Assembly: GCA_045546175.1 (NCBI GenBank)
Contig: JAZQCI010000029.1
Location: 9,846 to 73,845 of the forward strand
Source: CAG-791 sp045546175
GTDB lineage: Bacteria; Bacillota; Clostridia; Lachnospirales; Lachnospiraceae
Direction: 5' to 3'
DNA: 64,000 nt
Positions 16,911 through 25,114 of the stretch are shown in pieces (position 1 is the stretch's first letter; every line of letters begins with the position of its first letter). The position numbers and the translations under genes were made by a program. The notes beneath the pieces were generated by a model. It was not told where the DNA came from, searched no databases, and saw nothing but the letters and a program-made list of their open reading frames with translations.

Positions 16911-18125
16911 ATGAAAACAAAAGAGCTTGGACTTACCAAACAGGATATCAAGGAAAAGGTAGACAAATACATGATCGAGACCTATGAGAGGTTCGATGTG
17001 CTGGCGGAGACCGCGAAGGGAATGTACATCTATGACGAAGAAGGAACGCCGTATCTCGACTTCTATGCCGGCATCGCGGTAAACTCGGTCGGCAACTGCA
17101 ACGAGAAAGTAGTAAAGGCCGTGCAGGAACAGGCTGCCCAGATAATGCAGACCTTCAACTATCCCTATACGGTACCGCAGGCTCTTCTGGCCGAAAAGAT
17201 ATGCACATCCATCGGAATGGACAAGATATTTTTCCAGAACTCCGGCGCGGAGGCAAACGAAGCGATGATCAAGATGGCAAGGAAATACGGCGTGGAAAAG
17301 TACGGTCCGAAGAAATACCACATCGTGACTGCAAAGTCGAGCTTTCACGGCAGGACTTTCGGAGCAATGTCCGCAACCGGACAGCCCGACAATGCCTGTC
17401 AGATCGGCTTTGGCCCGATGACAGACGGCTTCTCATATGCCGAATACAATGACCTCGAAGCATTCAAGTCAGCCTGCACTGAAGATACCATTGCGATCAT
17501 GGTCGAGCCCGTCCAGGGCGAGGGCGGAGTGCATCCGGCGACAAAGGAATTTCTGCAGGGCTTAAGGGAATTCTGCGACGAGAAAAATATTCTCCTGCTG
17601 CTTGATGAAGTGCAGTCCGGCTGGGGAAGGACGGGCGCGCTGATGACCTATATGAATTACGACATCAAGCCCGATATCGTATCGATGGCAAAGGCCATGG
17701 GCGGCGGAATGCCGATCGGCGCCATCTGCGCGACGCAGGAGATCTCAAAGGCATTCTCGGCGGGTTCCCACGGTTCTACCTTCGGCGGACATCCGGTGTG
17801 TTGCGCGGCGTCGCTTGCGGCTGTCACGGAGATCATTGACAGGGATCTGCCCGGCAACGCAAAGGAAGTCGGAGCGTATTTTATCGATAAACTCGGCACT
17901 CTTCCCCATGTGAAAGAAGCAAGGGGACAGGGACTTTTTGTCGGTGTCGAATTTGACGGCACTGTAAACGCGGTTGAGCTCAAACATAAATGCGTTGATA
18001 AGCATCTCCTGCTCACTGCGATAGGAAACGACATACTCCGCATGGTTCCGCCTCTTATCGCGACAAAGGAAGACTGCGACAAGGCTTACGCGATCATAGA
18101 AGAAGCCGTAAAAGAATTGGGTTGA
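16911..18125 (+). CDS. Second class III aminotransferase (ArgD/GabT-like)
   Basis: A 404-residue PLP enzyme of the acetylornithine/omega-amino acid transaminase group. Motifs include FYAGIAVNSVGNCN, NSGAEANEAMIK, SFHGRTFGAMSATGQ, VEPVQGEGGVHP, LLLDEVQSGWGRTG and the PLP-lysine in MAKAMGGGMPIG. AAAGGAG precedes the ATG. It is distinct from, not a duplicate of, the preceding GabT-like enzyme. In context it may handle a different omega-amino acid (for example 5-aminovalerate, ornithine or beta-alanine) or a second step. Confidence 0.85.
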   Translation: MKTKELGLTKQDIKEKVDKYMIETYERFDVLAETAKGMYIYDEEGTPYLDFYAGIAVNSVGNCNEKVVKAVQEQAAQIMQTFNYPYTVPQALLAEKICTSIGMDKIFFQNSGAEANEAMIKMARKYGVEKYGPKKYHIVTAKSSFHGRTFGAMSATGQPDNACQIGFGPMTDGFSYAEYNDLEAFKSACTEDTIAIMVEPVQGEGGVHPATKEFLQGLREFCDEKNILLLLDEVQSGWGRTGALMTYMNYDIKPDIVSMAKAMGGGMPIGAICATQEISKAFSAGSHGSTFGGHPVCCAASLAAVTEIIDRDLPGNAKEVGAYFIDKLGTLPHVKEARGQGLFVGVEFDGTVNAVELKHKCVDKHLLLTAIGNDILRMVPPLIATKEDCDKAYAIIEEAVKELG

Positions 18126-18140
18126 CAAGGAGGTCGTAAA

Positions 18141-18770
18141 ATGTGTGAGAGCAAGCATATAGTCATATCCGTCGGATGCGAGTACGCCAGCGGCGGAACA
18201 CAGGTCGGCAAGCTCCTTTCTGAAAAGCTCGGGATCGAATATTTCGACCGCGAATTTATAGACCAGATCATAGAAAGGGTCGGCGTTTCCCAACATGTAC
18301 TCAATCTGGCGGATGCCGGTGAGGCTGTAAAGGGCTTAAGTTCCACCAACCCCGGAGGCTGGTCGCTCAAATACGCGGACCTTACGGACAGGCTGGTCTA
18401 TATCCAGAAGGAGGTCGTAAAGAAGCTGGCGGCGCGAACTTCCTGCGTCATCATAGGACGCTGCGCCGACTATATCCTAAAGGACAGGAGCGACGTTCTC
18501 AACGTTTTCATATATGCGCCGATGGAAGCAAGGATCAGAAATGTGCGGCAGGCGGTCGGATGCACCAGAGAGGAGGCAGAGAAGCTGATAGAAGAAAACG
18601 ACCGTATGTATCACGCCAGATACAAGCAGATCACCGGGACCTACAGAGGAGACCGACACAACAGGGATATCCTGATCGACGCGGAACTGCTGGGTGTTGA
18701 AAGGACGGCGGATTATCTGGAGTCGCTGGTAAAAACTCTGGAAAGCGAGGGAAAATTCGATGGAGAATAA
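18141..18770 (+). CDS. Cytidylate kinase-like protein
   Basis: A 209-residue P-loop protein of the cytidylate kinase-like family seen throughout gut Firmicutes: the modified P-loop region EYASGGTQVGKLLSEKLG, then YFDREFI, VIIGRCADYIL and a late RHNRDILIDAELLGVE. It is not the housekeeping Cmk; family members often sit in transport or catabolic operons with unknown substrate. It starts 13 bp after the second aminotransferase with AAGGAGG, and its end overlaps the permease start by 11 bp. A kinase or nucleotide-sensing role is inferred. Confidence 0.75.
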   Translation: MCESKHIVISVGCEYASGGTQVGKLLSEKLGIEYFDREFIDQIIERVGVSQHVLNLADAGEAVKGLSSTNPGGWSLKYADLTDRLVYIQKEVVKKLAARTSCVIIGRCADYILKDRSDVLNVFIYAPMEARIRNVRQAVGCTREEAEKLIEENDRMYHARYKQITGTYRGDRHNRDILIDAELLGVERTADYLESLVKTLESEGKFDGE

Positions 18771-20292
18771 AAAAAAATCTGAATTCAATAAAGTCCTTGG
18801 AGCATGGGATATACTTGTGATAGCCTTCGGCGCGATGATTGGCTGGGGCTGGGTCGTATCCTCGGGAAGCTGGATCCAGACAGGCGGCGTGATCGGAGCT
18901 GCGTTGGGATTTGTGGTCGGCGGCATAATGGTGTTTTTCGTAGGACTTACCTACGCGGAGCTTACCGCGGCAATGCCGCAGTGCGGAGGCGAGCATGTAT
19001 TCAGCCACCGCGCGATGGGGCCGATAGGCTCATTTATCTGTACCTGGGCGATCATCCTGGGCTACGTCAGCGTCGCTTGCTTTGAGGCCTGCGCGCTTCC
19101 TACCATCATCACCTATATCTATCCCGATTTCCTTAAGGGATACCTCTATACGGTCGCGGGCTTTGACATCTATGCCTCCTGGCTTGCGGTTGCGGTGATC
19201 ATGGCGGTATTTATCACCTGGATTAACATTCTCGGCGTCAAGACTGCCGCCATATTGCAGACCATACTTACCGTCGTGATAGCGGCTGTCGGCATCCTTC
19301 TGATAGCGGCGTCGGCAATCAACGGCTCTTCCGCAAACCTTTCGGGACAGATGTTCAATGACGCGAACGGTATCTTCGGCTCTATTATCAAGGTCGCACT
19401 CATAACGCCGTTCTTCTTTATCGGTTTTGACGTGATCCCGCAGGCTGCGGAAGAGATCAACGTAGATCTTAAGAAGATCGGAAAGATACTGATACTTTCA
19501 ATCGTAATGGCGGTTCTGTTTTATTCCCTCGTCGTGCTAGCGGTCGGATATATGATGAGTCCTGCGGATATCATCGCTTCGGAAGAAGGCAGCGGACTTG
19601 TCACGGCCGATGCGATGGCAAAAGCGTTCAACAGTTCAATAATGGCAAAAGTCCTGATCGTAGGCGGAATGTGCGGTATCGTGACAAGTTGGAACTCATT
19701 TCTTATGGGCGGAAGCCGTGCTATGTATTCAATGGCTGAATCTTACATGATACCCAAGATGTTCGGCAAACTTCATCCGAAATACAAGACCCCTGTAAAT
19801 GCTCTCTATCTCGTGGGTGCGCTTACGGTGCTGGCGCCTTTTGCGGGGAGAAAGATGCTTGTCTGGATCGTCGATGCCGGCAACTTTGGCTGCTGTCTGG
19901 CCTACTGCCTTGTGTCGGTATCCTTCCTGATCCTCAGGAAAAAGGAGCCGGATATGGAAAGGCCTTATAAGGTGAAACACTATTTATTCGTTGGCGTGAT
20001 GGCAGTGCTGATGTCCGGCTTTATGGTAGTCTGCTATATGGTTCCGGCATCCGGCTCCGCGCTCGTATGGCAGGAGTGGCTGATGGCAGGCGGCTGGTGC
20101 GTCCTGGGCGTCATCTTCTTTGCGATCAGCAAATGGAAATATAAGGAGAAATTTGGCATCCTTATCAATATCATTTCGGACGAGGATGCGCTGGCACTCC
20201 AGGCAAGTGACAGTGCTATCGGGGAGGCGCTTGATAAGGCTATCGACGAGGCCATCGCTCTCGCGCTCAAAAACAGAGGGGTGGCATTATGA
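18760..20292 (+). CDS. APC-family amino acid permease
   Basis: A 510-residue membrane protein with about 12 hydrophobic helices and the APC-superfamily front motif AFGAMIGWGWVVSSGSW, plus the conserved GFDVIPQAAEE segment. The C-terminal 50 residues are charged and cytoplasmic. It probably imports the amino acid (GABA or an analogue) metabolised by the neighbouring aminotransferases. Its start overlaps the kinase-like gene and its end overlaps the alcohol dehydrogenase start by 4 bp, so the cluster is one operon. Confidence 0.9.
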   Translation: MENKKKSEFNKVLGAWDILVIAFGAMIGWGWVVSSGSWIQTGGVIGAALGFVVGGIMVFFVGLTYAELTAAMPQCGGEHVFSHRAMGPIGSFICTWAIILGYVSVACFEACALPTIITYIYPDFLKGYLYTVAGFDIYASWLAVAVIMAVFITWINILGVKTAAILQTILTVVIAAVGILLIAASAINGSSANLSGQMFNDANGIFGSIIKVALITPFFFIGFDVIPQAAEEINVDLKKIGKILILSIVMAVLFYSLVVLAVGYMMSPADIIASEEGSGLVTADAMAKAFNSSIMAKVLIVGGMCGIVTSWNSFLMGGSRAMYSMAESYMIPKMFGKLHPKYKTPVNALYLVGALTVLAPFAGRKMLVWIVDAGNFGCCLAYCLVSVSFLILRKKEPDMERPYKVKHYLFVGVMAVLMSGFMVVCYMVPASGSALVWQEWLMAGGWCVLGVIFFAISKWKYKEKFGILINIISDEDALALQASDSAIGEALDKAIDEAIALALKNRGVAL

Positions 20293-21431
20293 GTATGAAT
20301 TTTCAGTATTATCTTCCCGTAAACGTCGTTTTCGGCTGCGGAAAAGTCGATGAGGCTGGTGAACTTGCCAAACAATACGGGTCAAAGGCGATGATCGTGA
20401 CCGGCGGGAGCAGCGCCAAAAAGTCAGGGCTCTATGACCGGGTAAAGGAAAGCCTTAAAAAGAGTGGAATAGAGAGCATTCTCTTTGACGAGGTCACCCC
20501 CAATCCGCTTACGACCACAGCCGAAAAGGGCGCAAAGATTGCGAAGGAAAACGGCTGCGCTATCATAGTCGGAATAGGCGGAGGCTCGATCATGGACTGC
20601 GCAAAGGGCATTGCCTTCCTTGCGGTAAACGACGGTGATATCAACGATTATATCTTCGCCAGAGCAGCAAGCGACGAGGCTCTTCCGCTCATACTGATCC
20701 CGACCACCTGCGGCACGGGATCTGAGGGTAACGGGTTTGCGGTACTTACCAATCCCGAAAACGGAGACAAGAAGAGCCTGCGCTGTCCTGCGATCATCCC
20801 GAAGGTCTCGATCGTCGATCCCGAATGCATGAAGACCATGCCGAAAAAGGTGCTTTCCTCGGTTGGCTTCGACGCCCTCTGCCACTGCATGGAGGCATAT
20901 ACCGCAAACAACGCCGAGCCATTCACTGACGCGCTCGCGAGCTATGGCATGTCCCAGCTTGCCGTGCATCTTCCGATACTGGTGAATGAGGATAATGCGG
21001 ATATTTCATTCTGGGAGGCGGTTACCGCCGCCAGCACGATAGGCGGCATGGTGATCGGCGTCGCGGGTGTGACACTTGCTCACGGCATGGAGCATCCCGC
21101 GAGCGGGCTCAAAAATATAGTGCACGGGCAGGGGCTTGCAGCGCTTACCCCGTTCGTTACGGAGCATATCTGCATGGGAAAAGCCAAGAGCAAGTTCGAC
21201 TCGATCTCAAGGATCCTCGGCGGAGAAAGTGCAAAAGACTGCGCTGATATGATTAGAAAGTTCCTTGCGGATATCGACCTTACCGTGACGCTTTCGGATC
21301 TGGGCATCACAGCGGAAGATATAGACTGGATGACCGAAAACTGCCTGAAGGTATCTGCGGGCAATCTGTTGAATACACCGGTGAAAGTGGAAGAGGCGGA
21401 TATCCACGATCTTTACAGGAGGGCTTTATAG
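20289..21431 (+). CDS. Iron-containing alcohol dehydrogenase (4-hydroxybutyrate dehydrogenase-like)
   Basis: A 380-residue group III (Fe-dependent) alcohol dehydrogenase. The NAD-binding glycine motif is GIGGGSIMD, substrate blocks are PTTCGTGSE and GFDALCHCMEAY, and the metal histidines lie in TLAHGMEHP and NIVHGQGLA. Next to a GABA transaminase, the natural reaction would be reduction of succinate semialdehyde to 4-hydroxybutyrate. No CoA-transferase or 4-hydroxybutyryl-CoA dehydratase is in the window, so the rest of such a pathway would be elsewhere. Confidence 0.85.
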   Translation: MSMNFQYYLPVNVVFGCGKVDEAGELAKQYGSKAMIVTGGSSAKKSGLYDRVKESLKKSGIESILFDEVTPNPLTTTAEKGAKIAKENGCAIIVGIGGGSIMDCAKGIAFLAVNDGDINDYIFARAASDEALPLILIPTTCGTGSEGNGFAVLTNPENGDKKSLRCPAIIPKVSIVDPECMKTMPKKVLSSVGFDALCHCMEAYTANNAEPFTDALASYGMSQLAVHLPILVNEDNADISFWEAVTAASTIGGMVIGVAGVTLAHGMEHPASGLKNIVHGQGLAALTPFVTEHICMGKAKSKFDSISRILGGESAKDCADMIRKFLADIDLTVTLSDLGITAEDIDWMTENCLKVSAGNLLNTPVKVEEADIHDLYRRAL

Positions 21432-21433
21432 CA

Positions 21434-21862
21434 ATGGAAATCGTTGCGGCAAGGAAAGAGGATTTCGACGAGGTCTTCCCGCTGATACAAAAGCTCTGGA
21501 GCTACAACAAATACGAAGAGGATGCGACGAGGCAGGTCTATGACAGGATCGTTGCCTCGCCGGATTCCTTTGCGTTTGTCTTAAAGGACGGGGATCGCGT
21601 CATAGGGTTCTGCCACGGGGATTTCTTTCCGACACTGTGGATGTGCGGATTGACATGTTACATTTCCGGGATAATTACCGAAGAGAACCGGCGCAGACAG
21701 GGCTGCGGCACCCTTATGCTGAATCACGCCAAAACATTGGCCCAGGAGCGCGGCTGCAAAGCGATGATCTTAGATTCCGGACTCCCCCGCCTTGAAGCCC
21801 ACCGCTTCTACGAAACCTACGGCTTTGAAAAGAGCTGCTATGGATTTGAAATGAAAATATAG
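21434..21862 (+). CDS. GNAT-family N-acetyltransferase
   Basis: A 142-residue acetyltransferase with the acetyl-CoA loop EENRRRQGCGTLMLNHA and the C-terminal HRFYETYGFEKS typical of the GNAT fold. It starts 2 bp after the alcohol dehydrogenase stop, so it is translationally coupled and the last gene of the GABA-type operon. The acceptor is unknown; a small amine substrate would suit the context. Confidence 0.85.
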   Translation: MEIVAARKEDFDEVFPLIQKLWSYNKYEEDATRQVYDRIVASPDSFAFVLKDGDRVIGFCHGDFFPTLWMCGLTCYISGIITEENRRRQGCGTLMLNHAKTLAQERGCKAMILDSGLPRLEAHRFYETYGFEKSCYGFEMKI

Positions 21863-21885
21863 CGAAAGATTTAACCTAATGGTTA

Positions 21886-21909
21886 GGCCCGCGGATTTCT
21901 CCGCGGGCC
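21886..21909 (+). terminator. Terminator of the GABA-type operon
   Basis: GGCCCGCGG pairs with CCGCGGGCC around a 6-base loop, followed by ATCAATTT. The T run is weak but the stem is very strong and placed just after the last gene. Confidence 0.65.
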
Positions 21910-22435
21910 ATCAATTTAGCTATTTAGTTGTAACATTTTTTTCGCGCTCCATGCCAAATAATACTTCTTACCACTTCCTGTCCGGTGCGCCGACATTTTA
22001 TTGATTGATCAGTTTCTGATAAAGCTGCTGTCATGCGCTGAAAACCGGAACATCGTTTCATCTCCATTACCAAATTCTCATTCAATTTATCATCCGCATT
22101 ATCATTGTTTTTTGTAATTCGGCATTATCATTATAGCCCCAAATAATGGCATATTCCACGACAACCTTTCCGCTTCAGCGTAGCTGTCCATTTTTATAAC
22201 CACCAAATACTCTTTGAAAAACATGTCAAGAGATAACTCATTCTGCGTCCTGCCTTCTGCCTCAAACGTCCTGCCTCAAAAAACTCCGTATCGCCCGTAT
22301 CATTTATATCCCTGAAATCTCCTCAATTGATATCCCAGTAATTATCTTCTTTTGTAATTGAGGTTAAAAAGAAGCCGCCAGAATGCGATATAAGCATCCG
22401 GCGGCTTTCTATGTCTTCATTATTCTTCTAACTGC
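21910..22435. other. Gene-poor AT-rich stretch
   Basis: No intact gene. On the minus strand a 26-codon frame (MSAHRTGSGKKYYLAW onward, about 21917-21997) could be a remnant, and short stops follow throughout. The base composition is more AT-rich than the operon before it, suggesting decayed inserted DNA. Confidence 0.4.
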
Positions 22436-22732
22436 TTAACTCTCGATCTCTTTTCTCAACTCTTTCAGCGTCTCCATCAAATCCGTTATATCAGTCAGCG
22501 ATTTGATAAGATCGTCAACATCCTCGATCCCGTATCCGTTAATCGGAAAATCGATAAAAGCGTTGTCCTTGTTCACCTTTAGAGACGGCATCATCACGTT
22601 CTTGGGTTGCACTGTTGCAGATGTATCGACCCCGTCGTTATACATCCTGACGAGGTATTTGTCAGAGTCATATGCCCTGATCTTAAACGAGCCATCTTTC
22701 TTATGGATCAGTTTTAAGCCAGTGATTTTCAA
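22436..22732 (-). CDS. Hypothetical protein (98 aa)
   Basis: I do not recognise this protein. It is acidic, with a beta-rich first half (KITGLKLIHKKDGSFKIRAY) and a helical acidic C-terminus (DDLIKSLTDITDLMETLKEL). GAGGAGAAAAG precedes the ATG, a good ribosome binding site. It stands alone between non-coding stretches, near an integrase remnant. Confidence 0.55.
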   Translation of the reverse strand: MKITGLKLIHKKDGSFKIRAYDSDKYLVRMYNDGVDTSATVQPKNVMMPSLKVNKDNAFIDFPINGYGIEDVDDLIKSLTDITDLMETLKELRKEIES

Positions 22733-22955
22733 GTCTTTTCTCCTCGTATGATTTCCCTGTCCGCATGCATTATCGTCCAGCCACTCCTAACATAATACTT
22801 CTATCATACCCCATTTTATACCACTACTAACATGGGTTGTTTCGAAATTCTACTTTGATACCGCCATTATAAGACTTCCGTGAGAAATCCAGGCTTGGGT
22901 AAATGAACTGCAATTTCAATGCTGTGATGAGCTTTCTGCATATACTGATGAGAAC
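22733..22955. other. Short intergenic region
   Basis: AT-rich; no gene or clear hairpin was seen. It may carry the promoter of the 98-residue gene and the lost 5' part of the integrase remnant. Confidence 0.4.
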
Positions 22956-23540
22956 ATGACTACATTTAACTCTATAGATGAACTTCCCATCGCATGCCGT
23001 GGAAATAATTATACTATTCCCTGCAGTGCCTCAGATTTAACACGTGCAGGAAGAGCTTTCCTGCGATACAAATTAAAGATGAGAGAACAGCAAATATCAG
23101 GAATATCTTATATAGTTCAGAATTCTGAATATGACGCTTCCGAAAAGGATCCAACAACATATCTTCTTCGCAGAAATTTTGCTACTCACTTATACACTCT
23201 CGGTTTCCCAACTGAATGGTGTCAATACTATATGGGGCATTTGATAGAAAATGACATTTTAAAAAGATCTGATTTCAATGATGAGGGTTTCTTATACCAA
23301 ATGGCATTATTACTTGAAAAGCACCCATTAAATCAAACACTAAATTCAGATGATGAAATCAATATAGATGTCACTGGACCGTCGCAATATTATATATCTG
23401 TCGAAAACAAAGAGCTTGATGATCCCATCTCAGTTTTGATCAAATGTCCTCATGCTTCAGCTGAAGTTATGATTGGAAAATCCAACCGAGAACTACCTAT
23501 GGAGATAGATATTACGAGTTTACATAAATACAACAAATAG
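22956..23540 (+). pseudogene. Tyrosine recombinase C-terminal remnant
   Basis: The 194-residue frame includes YLLRRNFATHLYTLGFPTE followed by QYYMGHLIEN, the HxxR-like/GH region of a tyrosine integrase in degenerate form (RRNFATHL replaces HxLRHxxAT). The N-terminal DNA-binding part and the first catalytic arginine are missing, and the tail after residue 110 is unusual. The sequence is AT-rich. It points head-on at the 3' end of the truncated-type GMP synthase gene. Probably a decayed integrase of a lost element. Confidence 0.5.
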
Positions 23541-23665
23541 TTAATTTGACACTAGCACAAGTTACATTGCTCCCATTTTTTTGTAATTTAGTTGTCAAGC
23601 TAGTCACGTATTTAAAAAGAATTTGGGATGGTTTTGGTTCAGTGTTGGGTCAAAAAGGCATAAAA

Positions 23666-23703
23666 AAACCCGGAAAGCCTATAAATAAAGGCTTTCCGGG
23701 TTT
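23666..23703. terminator. Bidirectional terminator of the single-domain GMP synthase
   Basis: A 15-bp perfect stem (23666-23680 with 23689-23703) with A and T runs outside it. It terminates the minus-strand GMP synthase gene and also the plus-strand integrase remnant. Confidence 0.85.
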
Positions 23704-23709
23704 CTGCAA

Positions 23710-24696
23710 TTATTCGTACTCAACCATTGCCGGGGGCTTGGGAGTAAAGTCATAGAGGACGCGATTAATACCGGGAACCTCCGTAATGATGCGCTGTACA
23801 AGGTGGTCAATCAGCTCATCGGGCAGGTGCTCGACAGTGACTTCCATGACATCCGTCGTGTTGATGGCACGGATGATGCAAGGCCAGTCGAAGGTGCGCT
23901 TGCCGTTCTTGACGCCGGTGGACTTGAAGTCCGGAACTACCGTGAAGTACTGCCATACTTTACCCTCAAGGCCGTTCTTGGCAAACTCTTCGCGCAGGAT
24001 CGCGTCGGACTCACGGACTGCTTCCAGTCTGTCTCTTGTGATCGCGCCGGGGCAGCGTACGCCGAGTCCGGGACCCGGGAAGGGCTGGCGATCGACCATG
24101 TTCGCGGGAAGGCCGAGTTCTCTGCCGACCATGCGGACCTCGTCCTTGAAGAGGATCTTGACGGGCTCTACGAGCTCGAAGCGGGAAGCGATATCTTCCG
24201 GCAGACCGCCTGCGTTGTGGTGCGCCTTGATGCCGGCTTCACTCTCGAGAATGTCCGGCCAGATGGTTCCCTGCGCAAGGAACTTCACGCCGTCAAGCTT
24301 TCTTGCTTCGTCTGCGAATACGTCGATGAACTCTTCGCCGATGATGTGTCTCTTCTGCTCGGGGTCAGAAACGCCTGCCAGCTTATCCAGGAAACGGTCT
24401 ACTGCATCGACGTAGATGAGATTTGCGTTCATCTCATCGCGGAATACCTTGATGACCTGTTCCGGCTCGCCCTTGCGAAGAAGGCCGTGGTTTACGTGAA
24501 CGGAAATCAGCTGCTTGCCGACTGCCTTGATCAGAAGCGCGGCTACTACAGAGGAATCAACACCTCCGGACAGTGCCAGCAGCACCTTGTTGTCACCGAT
24601 CTGCGCGCGGAGCTCCTTAACCTGCTCCTCAATGAATGCCTGCGCAAGAGCGGGAGTCGTAATTCTTTCCATATTATCGGGTCTTCTCTCTGTCAT
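23710..24696 (-). CDS. guaA: GMP synthase ATP-pyrophosphatase domain protein (no glutaminase domain)
   Basis: A 328-residue protein equal to the C-terminal two domains of GMP synthase. The PP-loop is LALSGGVDSSVVAALL; RQPFPGPGLGVRCPG and the C-terminal dimerisation domain ending PKPPAMVEYE are intact. It should adenylate XMP and aminate it, but it lacks the class I glutaminase domain of the full-length guaA at 62375-63940. A strong AGGAGG sits before ATG 24696, and there is no upstream remnant of the missing domain. It could use free ammonia or a separate amidotransferase. Two GMP synthases in one 64-kb window is unusual. Confidence 0.88.
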   Translation of the reverse strand: MTERRPDNMERITTPALAQAFIEEQVKELRAQIGDNKVLLALSGGVDSSVVAALLIKAVGKQLISVHVNHGLLRKGEPEQVIKVFRDEMNANLIYVDAVDRFLDKLAGVSDPEQKRHIIGEEFIDVFADEARKLDGVKFLAQGTIWPDILESEAGIKAHHNAGGLPEDIASRFELVEPVKILFKDEVRMVGRELGLPANMVDRQPFPGPGLGVRCPGAITRDRLEAVRESDAILREEFAKNGLEGKVWQYFTVVPDFKSTGVKNGKRTFDWPCIIRAINTTDVMEVTVEHLPDELIDHLVQRIITEVPGINRVLYDFTPKPPAMVEYE

Positions 24697-24856
24697 TGAT
24701 TCCTCCTGCTATGAAATGGTTATTAATGAACTGCCACTAACTTTACGGAAACATTTTAACTGCTCTGTTTTATTCGCACAACTAATAAATTCCACAATTA
24801 AATGAATAAACGCGACCCTTTGTCCGACAAATTATGCAGAAATTGCGAAATCCCTC

Positions 24857-25105
24857 TCACAGCTCCTTGATCACCAGCACTGTGATCCCCGGATTGTCCC
24901 CGGGCATGATGCGTTTGATGCGGCGGTCATATCGGTATTCATCCTGAATCATGTGCATCAGGGATTTGCCCCGGTTATAGCCGTGGATCAGCCTGACATG
25001 ATAAGTCCCGGCATCGACCTGCTTCAGTGCCGCCTCTATTTTCTTAATCGCTTCGTCCTGCCTGCAGCCGTGCAGGTCCACATCGATGAAGGGTCTGCTG
25101 ATCAT
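24857..25105 (-). CDS. Smr-domain protein
   Basis: An 82-residue single Smr domain, the module at the C-terminus of MutS2 with nuclease or nucleic-acid-binding activity. It shows VDLHGCRQDEAIKKIE and HGYNRGKSLMHMI, the equivalents of the DLHG and HGxG motifs, with the second glycine motif modified. It begins 10 bp after the M32 carboxypeptidase gene. Alone, it may cleave or bind branched DNA or RNA. Confidence 0.8.
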   Translation of the reverse strand: MISRPFIDVDLHGCRQDEAIKKIEAALKQVDAGTYHVRLIHGYNRGKSLMHMIQDEYRYDRRIKRIMPGDNPGITVLVIKEL

Positions 25106-25114
25106 AAATCTTCC

